A stretch of DNA of 64,000 nt, from NCBI GenBank assembly GCA_003164295.1, contig PLTA01000060.1:20658-84657 (forward strand). Direction: 5' to 3'. The DNA is from Candidatus Bathyarchaeota archaeon. Its GTDB lineage: Archaea; Thermoproteota; Bathyarchaeia; Bathyarchaeales; Bathycorpusculaceae. The notes beneath the pieces are model-generated. The model was not told the DNA's origin, did not search any database, and saw only the letters and a list, made by a program, of their open reading frames with translations. Of the stretch, positions 26,834 to 35,219 are shown one piece after another. Both the position numbers and the translations under genes were made by a program. Positions within the stretch are counted from its first letter, which is position 1; each line of letters starts with the position of its first letter.

Positions 26834-27808
26834 TTAATTTTGTGCTTCTGAATCGTCTACAGGATCATCGCCTAAGGCAAGTTGAAACTCATTCCAACTT
26901 AATTTTTCTCCTTTCTTCAGCTTTTCTTTTGCTTCAGCTTCAAGCTTCTCCTTAATAGCCGCCTGTTTTTCTTTAACAACTTTCTGTTGCTCTTTAGCTA
27001 CGCTTTCTCTTTCCTTATAGGCTTTCTCTCTTTCATTATACGCTTGCTGAGAAACTATTCTCCGCAGCTTTTCTTCTTCATACATAGCTGTCTTTAAACC
27101 GCGTAATTGCCCAGTTAACTCAGCAATTTTCACATACATCTGAACAATATCTTCTTTAGTTTTAACATAAGCTTGATGTAAGCCGTCAGCTTGGGCTCTG
27201 CTGATTTTCACGGCGTTTACTTTTTCAATCATTTTAGTATGTAAATCTTGACTTTTTTTTGCTAAATCAGTTAGTTCATTATGAAATACGTCTGCTTCTT
27301 CCTCAATTGCTTTACGTTGAATGATTAAGTCCTTAATTTTTTTGTTTTGAGAATCAATTTTTTTGTAAGCACTAAGAAGAAGCTCAATTTCCTTAACGTT
27401 CCCAATTAGTCTTTTTTCTTCTTGCAAATCAAGAGAGGTCGTTTGAATCTTCCATTCTATGGCTTCAAACTCTTGCTGCAAGTCCTGCTGACTTTCACGC
27501 GGGACTTTCGTTTTGAGCTCAGCGATTTTTTCTTTTCTAGTATTAATTTGCGCGATAATTGGTTCGACTTTGACTCTGATAGCATCACGTTGAACTTTTA
27601 GCTGTTTAACTTTTTCATTTATAGTATCGCGCTCATTTTTTAACTCATTAATTTCTTGATGAGTTTTCTTTACCAATTCGTTTAACTGGTTTCTTTGGTC
27701 AATATACTTTGGAATTTGAGCATTGGCAGTGCTAGCCTGTTCTCTAAGCTTTTCGATTTGTTGATGGATGTCATCTATTTTGACGGTTTTCGGTTGTTCA
27801 TTGCTCAT
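26834..27808 (-). CDS. Coiled-coil protein (COG1340 type)
   Basis: A 324-residue, almost wholly coiled-coil protein, very rich in Glu, Lys and Gln, with a final acidic tail (GDDPVDDSEAQN). It matches the archaeal family of uncharacterised coiled-coil proteins represented by COG1340. The role is unknown; a structural or chromosome-associated function is often suspected. It is transcribed away from aIF2-beta. Confidence 0.85.
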   Translation of the reverse strand: MSNEQPKTVKIDDIHQQIEKLREQASTANAQIPKYIDQRNQLNELVKKTHQEINELKNERDTINEKVKQLKVQRDAIRVKVEPIIAQINTRKEKIAELKTKVPRESQQDLQQEFEAIEWKIQTTSLDLQEEKRLIGNVKEIELLLSAYKKIDSQNKKIKDLIIQRKAIEEEADVFHNELTDLAKKSQDLHTKMIEKVNAVKISRAQADGLHQAYVKTKEDIVQMYVKIAELTGQLRGLKTAMYEEEKLRRIVSQQAYNEREKAYKERESVAKEQQKVVKEKQAAIKEKLEAEAKEKLKKGEKLSWNEFQLALGDDPVDDSEAQN

Positions 27809-27967
27809 GAGATAGCCCCATATGTTAGTTCAAGCTTAAGATGATTGTGACCTTCAAATTTATATTGGTTGTCTGTAGGAAATATGATATTTTCAATGCC
27901 CAATATCTGCCTTTTCATTATAATTTTTAAATATACCTTAACATAATCCATTGGTGAGATGCGAGAT

Positions 27968-28378
27968 ATGTCTTTCAACTATGACGAACTCCTAAAAAAA
28001 GCATGTGCTCAAATGCCCGAAGTTTCAACAAAACGTGAGCGCTTAGAATTACCAAGATTATATGTTAACACTGTTGGTATGAGAACAATAATCTCCAATT
28101 TTAAAGATGTTGCTGAAGCTTTAGATCGGGATCCTCAACATATCTTGAAGTTCCTTACCAGAGAAATGGCTACGGCAGCAACTTTTCAAGATTCAAGAGC
28201 AATATTCCAAGGAAAATTTCGAAGTGACAGTTTCGAACGATTACTACAAAGATATTTAGAAAGCTATGTAATTTGTCCCGTTTGCAAGCGTCCTGACACC
28301 AAAATAGTTAAGGAAAAACGCCTTTCTTTCTTAGTATGTAACGCTTGTGGCGCGAAATCATCAATTAAACAGTTGTGA
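27968..28378 (+). CDS. Translation initiation factor aIF2 subunit beta
   Basis: A 136-residue aIF2-beta. The central domain (NFKDVAEALDRDPQHILKFL) and the C-terminal zinc ribbon (CPVCKRPDTK, then CNACGAKS) are clear. With the alpha and gamma subunits it delivers initiator tRNA to the ribosome. I chose the ATG at 27968, nine bases after GGTGAG; an ATG three codons earlier is too close to that site. DUF424 follows, as in many archaea. Confidence 0.95.
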   Translation: MSFNYDELLKKACAQMPEVSTKRERLELPRLYVNTVGMRTIISNFKDVAEALDRDPQHILKFLTREMATAATFQDSRAIFQGKFRSDSFERLLQRYLESYVICPVCKRPDTKIVKEKRLSFLVCNACGAKSSIKQL

Positions 28379-28388
28379 GAGATTGAAA

Positions 28389-28685
28389 ATGGAAGTGTAT
28401 GTAAACCTCAAGAAAGTCGGCAGAAACGTGTTGTTAGCTGTTTGTGACTGTGAACTGTTAGGTAAGACACTTCGAGAAGACAAAATTGTCTTTCGCATTA
28501 AAGATGAGTTTTATAATGGACGAAAAGCAACGGTTGACGAAGCAATGGTTATGATAAGTAATTCAACCATTGTGAATCTTGTAGGTAAAACGTGTGTTGA
28601 AGAAGCAATATCTATGGGTTATGTCCATCCTGATGCAGTGATAAAAATCGAGGGCATACCTCATGCTCAAATAATGAAGCTTTAA
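28389..28685 (+). CDS. DUF424 family protein
   Basis: A 98-residue DUF424 protein (FRIKDEFYNGRKATVDEA). The family is archaeal, of unknown function, and often sits next to aIF2-beta, as here. The ATG at 28389 is preferred over an upstream frame that overlaps aIF2-beta. The final codons lie inside a 24-base repeat found again at 41913-41936, so this 3' end may be an integration site. Confidence 0.88.
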   Translation: MEVYVNLKKVGRNVLLAVCDCELLGKTLREDKIVFRIKDEFYNGRKATVDEAMVMISNSTIVNLVGKTCVEEAISMGYVHPDAVIKIEGIPHAQIMKL

Positions 28686-28686
28686 C
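28663..28686 (+). repeat. 24-bp direct repeat, left copy (candidate attL)
   Basis: The last seven codons and stop of the DUF424 gene plus one base are identical to 41913-41936 in the same orientation. An exact 24-base match is very unlikely by chance in 64 kb. Integration into the 3' end of a gene, leaving the gene intact, is a known archaeal pattern. That it is an attachment site is inferred. Confidence 0.6.
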
Positions 28687-28712
28687 CATGCCGTAGGAGA
28701 AATAATAAAAAT

Positions 28713-28883
28713 TCAGCTTTTTTCTTCAGCGTCTTTTCTGAAGATTTTTGCTTCCCCGATGTCGCAGACGTATTCAAATCCAGCTTCAATTAATTGCAGT
28801 GCTTCAATTTCTGTTCTTGCTGTTTTAGCGTGGTAGTCGTCGCCGCCTTTTGAGCAGCAAGCTATCTCTAAGTCGAAGAGGCG
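28713..28883 (-). pseudogene. Probable tyrosine-integrase C-terminal remnant
   Basis: An open frame without a start codon ends in ARTEIEALQLIEAGFEYVCD and then IFRK. That tail resembles the C-terminal extension of archaeal virus and plasmid tyrosine recombinases. The catalytic domain is missing. It lies 27 bases inside the left copy of the 24-base repeat, where an element's integrase would be expected. It could instead be an unrelated small protein. Confidence 0.45.
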
Positions 28884-29004
28884 CTAATTAACGAGGACCT
28901 GGCATATCCTAAACTTGAACAGATGCCTCGATAATCTGTTGCTGTAAGAGGGTTATCACATATGTTTAAGAAAAAGAGTTCCAACTAGCATTTCTTGATT
29001 TGAT

Positions 29005-29235
29005 ATGACTGAGTCAGACTTACCCTATGTCAAACCGGTACCGGAAATTTCTCCAGAAACAAATGAAGTTGTCCCACCCTTGCCAGACGTAAAGAACCCT
29101 TTACCTAATCATGAACCCAGTGAAAAAGAGGAAACAGAAGCTTTCGTATGTCCGGTTTGCGGAAAATCTTTCAGTACTAAGGCTGATCTTGATTTACATA
29201 TGGAAAAAGACCATGGGCAAATAAACAAAGCCTAA
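29005..29235 (+). CDS. Small C2H2 zinc-finger protein
   Basis: A 76-residue protein. A proline-rich acidic N-terminal half is followed by one classic C2H2 finger, CPVCGKSFSTKADLDLH then H (CxxC-x12-H-x4-H). Small single-finger proteins are common in archaeal mobile elements and viruses and are usually DNA-binding. The gene is intact. It is the first complete gene inside the proposed element. Confidence 0.8.
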   Translation: MTESDLPYVKPVPEISPETNEVVPPLPDVKNPLPNHEPSEKEETEAFVCPVCGKSFSTKADLDLHMEKDHGQINKA

Positions 29236-29352
29236 GAAAGCACACGTTATTGTTAGATTCGGTATCTTCACTTTTTTAATCGTTTCTTTAGGAAAGTTTT
29301 ATCCATCCTTGTGGTCAACAATTCTTTTACAACCGTTCAGGGAGGCGAACTT

Positions 29353-29513
29353 ATGGCAAAATGTCCCACATGCGGAAAAGAAGTTGAACCTAAAAAAAGT
29401 TGGAAGATGGCAGGCAAACCTGACAAAGCGGGAAAGAGGATAGAACTTACGATAGGCTTGTGCGAGTGCTATGGCAAACCTTCAGGACGACACTTAGCAA
29501 ACAGAAAATCTAA
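29353..29513 (+). pseudogene. Small zinc-ribbon protein with 3' frameshift
   Basis: A strong GGGAGG ribosome site precedes ATG at 29353. The protein starts MAKCPTCGKEVEPKKSWKMA with a later CEC pair. In the open frame it runs on to 29559 with a non-conserved tail. A one-base change near 29490 instead gives FRTTLSKQKI and a stop at 29513, which looks like the natural end of this small family. The gene is probably frameshifted in its last 15 codons. Confidence 0.5.
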
Positions 29514-29655
29514 TTTCAAAAAAAATCATAACTTACACTTTATTTTTCTTTGGATTTAACCGTCTATGGATATTAGTCCTAAACATTAATAGAGTTTAGT
29601 TTTTCTAAGGCATGCAAAGTACCATTTTTTTGGTGCCAACCTTTTCAATAAGGAA

Positions 29656-29954
29656 TTAAAGACCCGACAGGGGTTCAGTTTTGAGAATATTCTCTTCCTC
29701 AATAAAGCTAAAGGTCATGGGGTCCATGCAGGCAATTTCGCCTACGACTTTAGGGGAACCATTTTTTACAGCTATTTCCTCAAGCAGCATACCCATGCTG
29801 TTGCATGAACATCATAATAAATTGACAGAGTATAGTTAATTTCAGGATTAGCGTAGAGCCAGAACTTTGCTTCATTCATTCTTGTTTCGCTTAACTTTTT
29901 AGTAAACTCTACAGCTTCTTGGATTTCAACTGACATTCCTCTTAATTCTTTCAC
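29656..29954 (-). pseudogene. Uncharacterised protein, single frameshift
   Basis: Two overlapping frames join into one plausible protein of about 100 residues. VEIQEAVEFTKKLSETRMNE and FWLYANPEINYTLSIYYDVH come first. After a one-base shift near 29800, MGMLLEEIAVKNGSPKVVGE follows, then FSFIEEENIL. I do not recognise the family. No single frame is complete, so it is probably inactive. Confidence 0.4.
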
Positions 29955-30289
29955 TATGGATTGTCTATCATTTTCAGATGAAGAGTCTTTTGACCCAAAC
30001 TACTTGACACTTTCCTATTTGAAACGCACACATATGCAACCATATTAGTGATTATGATCTACAAATATAAGCTTCCTGTAATCAAAATGTCTCAGTTTTT
30101 CAAATATTGCATAGAAATGGTTATTCGTTCTATGCTTATGCTCCTTTATAATTCAACAGTTATTCTTGTCTTCCATTTATTTTTTCTCGCATAATGGGCA
30201 AAATACAAATTCTTTTTTCCCATATCTTATTTCGGAATAATCCTTAATATCTTGTTATGCTAAAGATGTTCTTGTACAGCTCCATTTAT
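29955..30289. other. Non-coding, A+T-rich spacer
   Basis: No frame with a ribosome site or family resemblance is visible on either strand. The stretch leads into a tRNA-like structure. Confidence 0.4.
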
Positions 30290-30363
30290 GCTAGGGTGGT
30301 CGAGAGCAGACGATGGCTAGCAAAGTCATAGACGATGGGTGAAACTCCCATCCTCTAGCTCCA
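30290..30363 (+). ncRNA. tRNA-like cloverleaf candidate
   Basis: The 74 bases can fold as a cloverleaf. GCTAGGG pairs with CTCTAGC (one G-U), and TCCA follows as discriminator plus CCA. GTC/GAC closes a D-like arm, ATGGC/GTCAT an anticodon-like arm with loop TAGCAAA, and GATGGG/CCCATC a T-like arm. It is not a normal tRNA: the T-loop is TGAAACT, position 33 is not T, and the D-loop lacks GG. AGCTCCATT occurs at both edges (30278-30286 and 30357-30365). It may be a decayed tRNA or a tRNA-like RNA. Confidence 0.35.
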
Positions 30364-30586
30364 TTGGAAAACTAACTTGCCACTAATTTTATCAAGGCAC
30401 AGAAAGGTCAGAATCCAACAAATATTTCTTTTTTTCTTTTCTACACATCTAATAGAAAACTAAGTGCCAAAAGCATGGTTAACATTGTTACCCTTGGCGA
30501 TTTTAACGTCATTTGACGAATGTAAATCCTTAAGCCTTTCAAAGGTAAGATTGTTTTTATGGCTTGTTGTGAGGTGAAAAAAAGAC

Positions 30587-30658
30587 ATGATATTCAAAGG
30601 GGAAGAAGAATGGGAAGAAACCGAAGATGAGGAATGGGACGAAGAAGAAGAATGGTAA
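30587..30658 (+). CDS. Acidic microprotein (23 aa)
   Basis: ATG at 30587 lies ten bases after GAGGTG, a good ribosome site. The 23-residue product is MIFKGEEEWEE followed by EDEEWDEEEEW: about two thirds acidic, with three tryptophans in EEW repeats. No family is recognised. Too short for routine gene calling, but the ribosome site and biased composition support translation. Confidence 0.4.
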   Translation: MIFKGEEEWEETEDEEWDEEEEW

Positions 30659-31269
30659 ACAATAAAGTTCTTTTCAATTTTCATTTTTGTAAGGACATTT
30701 AACTAAGATATAGGATGTCTATGGGCTTTTTTTAGCCAACAAATTCTCAAAACAATGTATTAATTTAATTTCAAGACTTATCGGGTTTGGCTATCCGGTC
30801 AATCTTATTATGAAGACGTCATGAGTACGCTGTAGAAGTTTTAGAAATCATTATTTGAATTTAATATCGCCGTGCACAGAACAAAGCCAACAGGGCTCGG
30901 GAACCTTTCTCCTTTTGTGTTGCCAAAAACCACTCACAACCATTTATCTTTCTGAAAATAACAAAATATCTTAGCGGACTTTTAGCTAATCCTCATCTCA
31001 CAACGGGTAGCCTTCCCTTCAAAGCATAGTTTTTGTTGATTTGTTGTACAGTTCACTTTAAATCAAATATATTGATTTTTTAGATATATTTCACGTATTG
31101 ACGTGTTTTTGTGTTCGACAGTTAAGGTCTCTTATCACGTTTTAATATGCATACATTATGTACGCGGGTTTAAGTGGCTGTTTATGTACTATGAAGACAT
31201 AAGAAATGTATCTTAGAAAAGACGCAATCTTCATTTGGCAATACAATAACAGGAGAAAAAAACCAGAAA
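30659..31269. other. Intergenic region upstream of PadR
   Basis: About 600 bases of A+T-rich sequence with no supported frame. The last part holds the promoter and the AGGAGA ribosome site of the PadR gene. I see no repeat or clear RNA structure here. Confidence 0.4.
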
Positions 31270-31644
31270 ATGAACAATAACTACCAAAAAGAAACCCAAA
31301 CAAAACTCACCAAAGGCCTCTTAGACATGATTGTTCTCCAATACCTCGACAAAGAATCCATGCACGGATACCAGATCATCACAAAAATACGCAAAGGCTT
31401 TGGCGTCTACTTAGGACCAAGCACCGTCTACCCCATGTTGGGACTCCTTGAGAAAAAAGGTTATGTCACAAGCGCTTGGAACATGAATACTGAAAGACCG
31501 CGAAAAATGTACAAGCTTACTAACGAAGGAAAAAATGTCTTGAACTTTAGCGAAAACTCGCTTAACCTAATCGTCAAAAGCATGTCAACTGACAACAAAA
31601 TTCGAATACAAACACCCCCCATGACTATAAGCATGCTGAGATGA
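31270..31644 (+). CDS. PadR-family regulator (small)
   Basis: A 124-residue PadR-type winged-helix protein: LTKGLLDMIVLQYLDKESMH, then the wing region GPSTVYPMLGLLEKKGYV and RPRKMYKLTNEG. It lacks the large C-terminal domain and belongs to the short PadR-s2 type. The good AGGAGA site lies just upstream. It has no adjacent transporter, unlike the PadR at 8360. Confidence 0.88.
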   Translation: MNNNYQKETQTKLTKGLLDMIVLQYLDKESMHGYQIITKIRKGFGVYLGPSTVYPMLGLLEKKGYVTSAWNMNTERPRKMYKLTNEGKNVLNFSENSLNLIVKSMSTDNKIRIQTPPMTISMLR

Positions 31645-31664
31645 GTCATTGCTCTAAACTATTA

Positions 31665-31800
31665 GAGCGTCCATTCTTTTTTCCTTCAGGAAACAAACCA
31701 AAAGAAAGAACTAACGATAGAGTAGCAATTGACTGAGCACACTACTTTCAAATAAATATCCTGATTTTCTATTACCTCAAAACAAAAAATATACCGGTTG
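31665..31800 (+). repeat. Degenerate direct repeat A, copy 1
   Basis: About 135 bases that recur at 32216-32350 with roughly 70 percent identity by eye. Shared blocks include CATTCTTTTT, GGAAACAAA, AGAACTA and GAGCAC in the same order. Non-coding. Confidence 0.5.
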
Positions 31801-31860
31801 TTTCGTAAAGCCCAAACCGCAGACTTCAATTTGGCCTATTTAAGATTAAGAACTTGTTTT

Positions 31861-31922
31861 ATGAAAGCTCTTTGCCACACATGGGGCATTCTATTGGATA
31901 TTTTGATTGAATATTCATCAAT
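31861..31922 (+). repeat. Direct repeat B, copy 1
   Basis: About 60 bases strongly similar to 32765-32824, including the exact block ATTCTATTGGATATTT. Read from ATG, both copies encode a similar peptide containing WGILLDI and IEY. Here that frame runs on to a stop at 32023-32025. Confidence 0.5.
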
Positions 31923-32215
31923 ACTAGTGTACATAGATGGCAAAGGTAAATTTGGCATTTCAGACAGTTGTATGAGCCACCTCCAAGTGGTTTTCCACAA
32001 GCATCGCAAGATCTTTGTAAATTAACAGGTTGCGTTTAAGGCACAAGCTTCAATTGTGATTAAAATGGGAGAGTATGAGGCAATCATGCTAGTTTTATCT
32101 TCTCGGTCATTTTTCGTAGACCATCAAGTGTGAACGCAAAAGGCATTGTTTGTTAATTATGCAATATTCACAAACTACGTGATCTGTTTGAGTTTGACAA
32201 TCTATTACTATTTGA

Positions 32216-32350
32216 GCATACATTCTTTTTACCCTCGGGAAACAAATCAACGGACAGAACTAGCTTATAGGAAATGTCAACTGATTGAGAGCACTATTTT
32301 AAGCTAAATATTTTGTTTTTCCATCAAGTTTAAACAAAAAATGAACGGTA
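32216..32350 (+). repeat. Degenerate direct repeat A, copy 2
   Basis: Second copy of the block at 31665-31800, ending just before the stop of the convergent winged-helix gene. Repeats A and B flank that gene here, but lie only about 60 bases apart in the first copy. Confidence 0.5.
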
Positions 32351-32385
32351 ATTCAGAGAACTGTAAGGCTGGAAAACTCTTGGTT

Positions 32386-32679
32386 TTAATATGGGACATT
32401 TGCTTGGTTTCTGGCTTCCTCAACTATTGGTAACACCGTTTTTAGTTCTTTAAAGTATTTTAGAACAGTTATTCCACGTTGTGTAACGGCGTAAACTACA
32501 CGCTCTTTCCTTAGGGTGCGTTCTTCAACCAAACCTCGTTTTAATAAAAAGTCAAGACATTCTTTGAGGACACCACAGTTAAGATTTGCTTTGTACATGA
32601 CATGTGTTAGCTTTAGAGGTCCTCTTTGAGCTAGAACTGTTAAGATGCCAATGTACATTTCAAGTTTGGAACGTCTCAT
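32386..32679 (-). CDS. Winged-helix transcriptional regulator (COG3432 type)
   Basis: A 97-residue winged-helix protein beginning RRSKLEMYIGILTVLAQRGP, with the recognition region LTHVMYKANLNCGVLKECLD and wing RVVYAVTQRG. This is the archaeal COG3432-like regulator family, common in Thaumarchaeota and Bathyarchaeia. Targets are unknown. It is enclosed by the two repeat blocks. Confidence 0.88.
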   Translation of the reverse strand: MRRSKLEMYIGILTVLAQRGPLKLTHVMYKANLNCGVLKECLDFLLKRGLVEERTLRKERVVYAVTQRGITVLKYFKELKTVLPIVEEARNQANVPY

Positions 32680-32764
32680 AGTGATCGTTTCAATAATGAT
32701 TCAAAAACAGAATTAACAATATGTGCGTAGTGAAAGAAATATTCAATTAACTATCTTTTTTTTA

Positions 32765-32839
32765 ATGAAACTTTTTGCATGGGGTATTCTATTGGATATT
32801 TGCATTGAATATTTATCATTTCTTATTTCTCTTAAATAG
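32765..32839 (+). CDS. Hydrophobic micro-ORF inside repeat B
   Basis: A 24-codon frame, MKLFAWGILLDICIEYLSFL plus four residues, whose sequence is mirrored by the first repeat-B copy (WGILLDILIEY). Some of the base differences are silent. No ribosome site is evident. It may be a conserved small membrane peptide or just repeat sequence. Confidence 0.25.
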   Translation: MKLFAWGILLDICIEYLSFLISLK

Positions 32840-32967
32840 CCAAAATAAATCTGACACTTTTTGGAAAATGTAAAAATGTGCTAAATCGCACTATCTCAAA
32901 GATAATAAAAACAAAATGAAAAGTCTAAATAATCGTCAATGCAAAAAGGTGAATTAGTGAAAAATTA

Positions 32968-33213
32968 ATGTTTGAACCCCATCAAGGAAATGTGCAATTA
33001 GATAGCGATTTTGATAAAATATGGGATTCTTTGAAGGCAAAAACCGAGCTTTTGTTGCAGACTGAGATAGAAGGGAAACTATTTATTGCAAAAGCAACAG
33101 TTGCCATAAGAGGACAGCGTTCTGGTGAGCGGGTTATTGTTTTTCTTCACGAAAAGGATAGGACGAACAGAATCTGCAAGAGCTTACGAATACTGTTGGG
33201 GACATTATTATAA
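32968..33213 (+). CDS. Hypothetical protein, possibly frameshifted
   Basis: An 81-residue frame, ATG-initiated, with LDSDFDKIWDSLKAKTELLL and GERVIVFLHEKDR. After that point a second frame gives QNLQELTNTVGDIIIIVMAR, which looks more protein-like than the open frame's tail. A one-base shift near 33165 is possible. I recognise no family. Confidence 0.4.
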   Translation: MFEPHQGNVQLDSDFDKIWDSLKAKTELLLQTEIEGKLFIAKATVAIRGQRSGERVIVFLHEKDRTNRICKSLRILLGTLL

Positions 33214-33279
33214 TTGTTATGGCACGAGAATTGGCATGTATTTTAAAGCTCAAGTTCACTAAGATTTCCATAGTTAACT

Positions 33280-33459
33280 TTGATTAAAATTGACTCCGAA
33301 AGAATACCTAATTGTCCCAGTTGTGGGAAAACTGAAGCAAAGATAGAAGTAAACGCAAACACCGGACAAGTTCTATTCATATGCTCGAACAAAGCTTGCC
33401 GTTCTTTGCTTTCCAAAAGCTGGTTCCAGATGCATAAATTAAACCATGAGAGAGAATAG
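33280..33459 (+). CDS. Small zinc-ribbon protein (59 aa)
   Basis: A TTG-initiated frame with CPSCGKTEAK and, 20 residues later, CSNKAC, a four-cysteine zinc ribbon. The basic C-terminus ends three bases before the next gene, suggesting co-translation. No specific family is recognised. Confidence 0.5.
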   Translation: MIKIDSERIPNCPSCGKTEAKIEVNANTGQVLFICSNKACRSLLSKSWFQMHKLNHERE

Positions 33460-33462
33460 GAA

Positions 33463-33645
33463 ATGACTCAGAAAACTACAAATGAAATTCGAACCCTTCT
33501 AAACAGCGCTCAGCTAGATTTTGATCAAGTTGTAAACAAGGCATTGAACAATTATCTTCCAAAATTATTTCCCAGCTGCCCATTTACCGAGGATATATGC
33601 ACTGTAAAACAATGCCTAGAATGCGAAGTCTTTAAAAAACAATGA
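33463..33645 (+). CDS. Small cysteine-rich protein (60 aa)
   Basis: A 60-residue protein following the zinc-ribbon frame by three bases. The N-terminal half looks helical (TNEIRTLLNSAQLDFDQVVN). The C-terminal half has four cysteines in CPFTEDICTVKQCLEC, which may bind metal. Function unknown. Confidence 0.5.
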   Translation: MTQKTTNEIRTLLNSAQLDFDQVVNKALNNYLPKLFPSCPFTEDICTVKQCLECEVFKKQ

Positions 33646-33684
33646 GAAAATAAAATTTGCAGCTTAAGTTTACCTCAATTAACA

Positions 33685-34890
33685 TTAAAAAGCGAATGAC
33701 TCTTCTTCCAGTGCCGGTTGCTTGGTTAATTCATCAAAGAGAGTCAGGTATTTCTTAGCAACCAAAGGCCAGGTAAACTTTCTACTGTAGCGATAAGAGT
33801 TTTGTTCTAAAGATCTTCGGAGAGATTTGTTTTCAATTATTTCAGTAATTTTTTCAGCTATAGAAGCTGAATCCTTAAATTTGCATAACATATCTCGACC
33901 TTCAGCTAAGGCTTCTTTGGCATGAAGGTATGGTGTCGAAACCACGGCTTTTCCAGCAGCCAAGGCTTAAGATAATGTGCCACTGCTTACTTGATTAGGC
34001 GAAGGATAAGGTGTAATGTACACATCTGTTGCCTGAAGGTAATTATAGAGTTCGGGTTTGGAGAGAAAACGGTTCAGGAATTTTACATTGTTACTTACCC
34101 CGAGGGTTTTTGCCATTTTCAAGAGTGTATTTCGATAGTTTTCTCCCTCAGCTCTCTTGACTTGAGGATGCGTAACTCCAATTATATTATAAATAACTCT
34201 GGATTCTTTTTTAATAATATCTGGAAGAGCTTGAATAACATATTCGATTCCTTTCCCTTTGCTTAACAAACCAAAAGTTGATAAAACAACCCTATTTTTT
34301 AACCCCAAAACAGGCTTAACTTTCTCACTTGATACCATAGGTAAATCAGGGCAGCCATGCGGAATCACCTTTACTTTTTTTGAAGGAACACCGTATTGTT
34401 TGACTAATTCACGTGTAGTTTCGTTTAACACTATTAGATTTGTGCTTCGATCAACTACTCTGTTAAAAACTTCTTTTGTTTTGTTCTCAAAGTTAGGAAG
34501 GACCGTATGAAGCGTCGTTGCTACAGGCCGTTTTAGTCTATCTAAGAACGCGCAAATGTATTCTCCTGATTCTCCGCCGAAAATGCCAAATTCATGTTGG
34601 ATATTCACAACGTTAATCGGTGAATGGTTGATGAAATCAGCCATCAAAACGTAGTCCTCGATGGAGTCACGTCCAATCTTGTACCCCGAACTTTCATCAG
34701 AGGGTTTTAACAATCGACCGTCTTCAATGGATATAATTTTTTGAGCCTTCAGATTCTTTAGTAGACTAATCGAATTTACCAGATCAGATGTGAAGGTTGC
34801 TATACCGCATTTTTTTGGTGGAAAAGTGCTTACATAAGCAACTTCCTTAACACTATCTACAGTTGGAGTGCCTAAAAAATAATTTTCCAA
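33685..34890 (-). pseudogene. GT4-type glycosyltransferase with internal TAA
   Basis: The frame encodes a glycosyltransferase of the GT4 (GT-B) type. The N-terminus has TFPPKKCGIATFTSDL. The C-terminal domain has STFGLLSKGKGIEYVIQALP, YLQATDVYITPYPSPNQVSS and, beyond the stop, ALAAGKAVVSTPYLHAKEAL. A TAA at 33969-33967 interrupts it where SGTLSY is expected, so TAC to TAA is the likely change. Full length would be 401 residues. The product loses the nucleotide-sugar binding half. A CAGTCACA motif precedes it by 45 bases. Confidence 0.75.
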
Positions 34891-34934
34891 GAAAAATCAC
34901 ATTAAATATTAAGATTCGGCAATCTTTAAGCTCA

Positions 34935-34942
34935 TGTGACTG
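34935..34942 (-). promoter_or_regulatory. CAGTCACA promoter motif
   Basis: CAGTCACA on the minus strand, 45 bases upstream of the glycosyltransferase pseudogene, followed by GCTTAAAGA as a possible TATA-like box. One of several such sites in the window. Confidence 0.5.
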
Positions 34943-35060
34943 TATAACCTCAATCACTAAAATTATTATAATCCAATGAAAGGCATCAATTGTTGTTGTA
35001 GTTGCACAGTAACATACACTAAAAACCTTGCTTCATAATCATATTAGAGATGAGTTCTTT

Positions 35061-35186
35061 ATGGAAAATGAACCTAAGCAAGAAGGAAATTTGAGCAACA
35101 GCACCTACGATTTGATGTCTCAACTTCTTGAGGAAAATCAGAGTCTTTGGCGAAAAAACAGGCTGAACTTAAAGCATCCTAACTAA
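35061..35186 (+). CDS. Short protein, probably truncated
   Basis: A 41-residue frame with NSTYDLMSQLLEENQSLWR. That resembles the start of a small archaeal family that normally continues with a CxxC-containing helical part. The end here looks premature, and a second frame gives SLAKKQAELKAS. It is probably a truncated or frameshifted copy. Confidence 0.35.
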   Translation: MENEPKQEGNLSNSTYDLMSQLLEENQSLWRKNRLNLKHPN

Positions 35187-35219
35187 AATTTTTCAGTTTC
35201 CAATTTCTGGTGAAAAAAG

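Noticed and set aside
30290-30363. A functional standard tRNA gene
   Set aside because: The T-loop lacks TTC, position 33 is not T, the D-loop lacks GG and one extra base sits between the T arm and acceptor. It is reported only as a tRNA-like candidate.
31798-32025. A 75-residue protein-coding gene
   Set aside because: There is no ribosome site at the start, the composition is not protein-like outside the short repeat-B peptide, and it lies in a repeat region.
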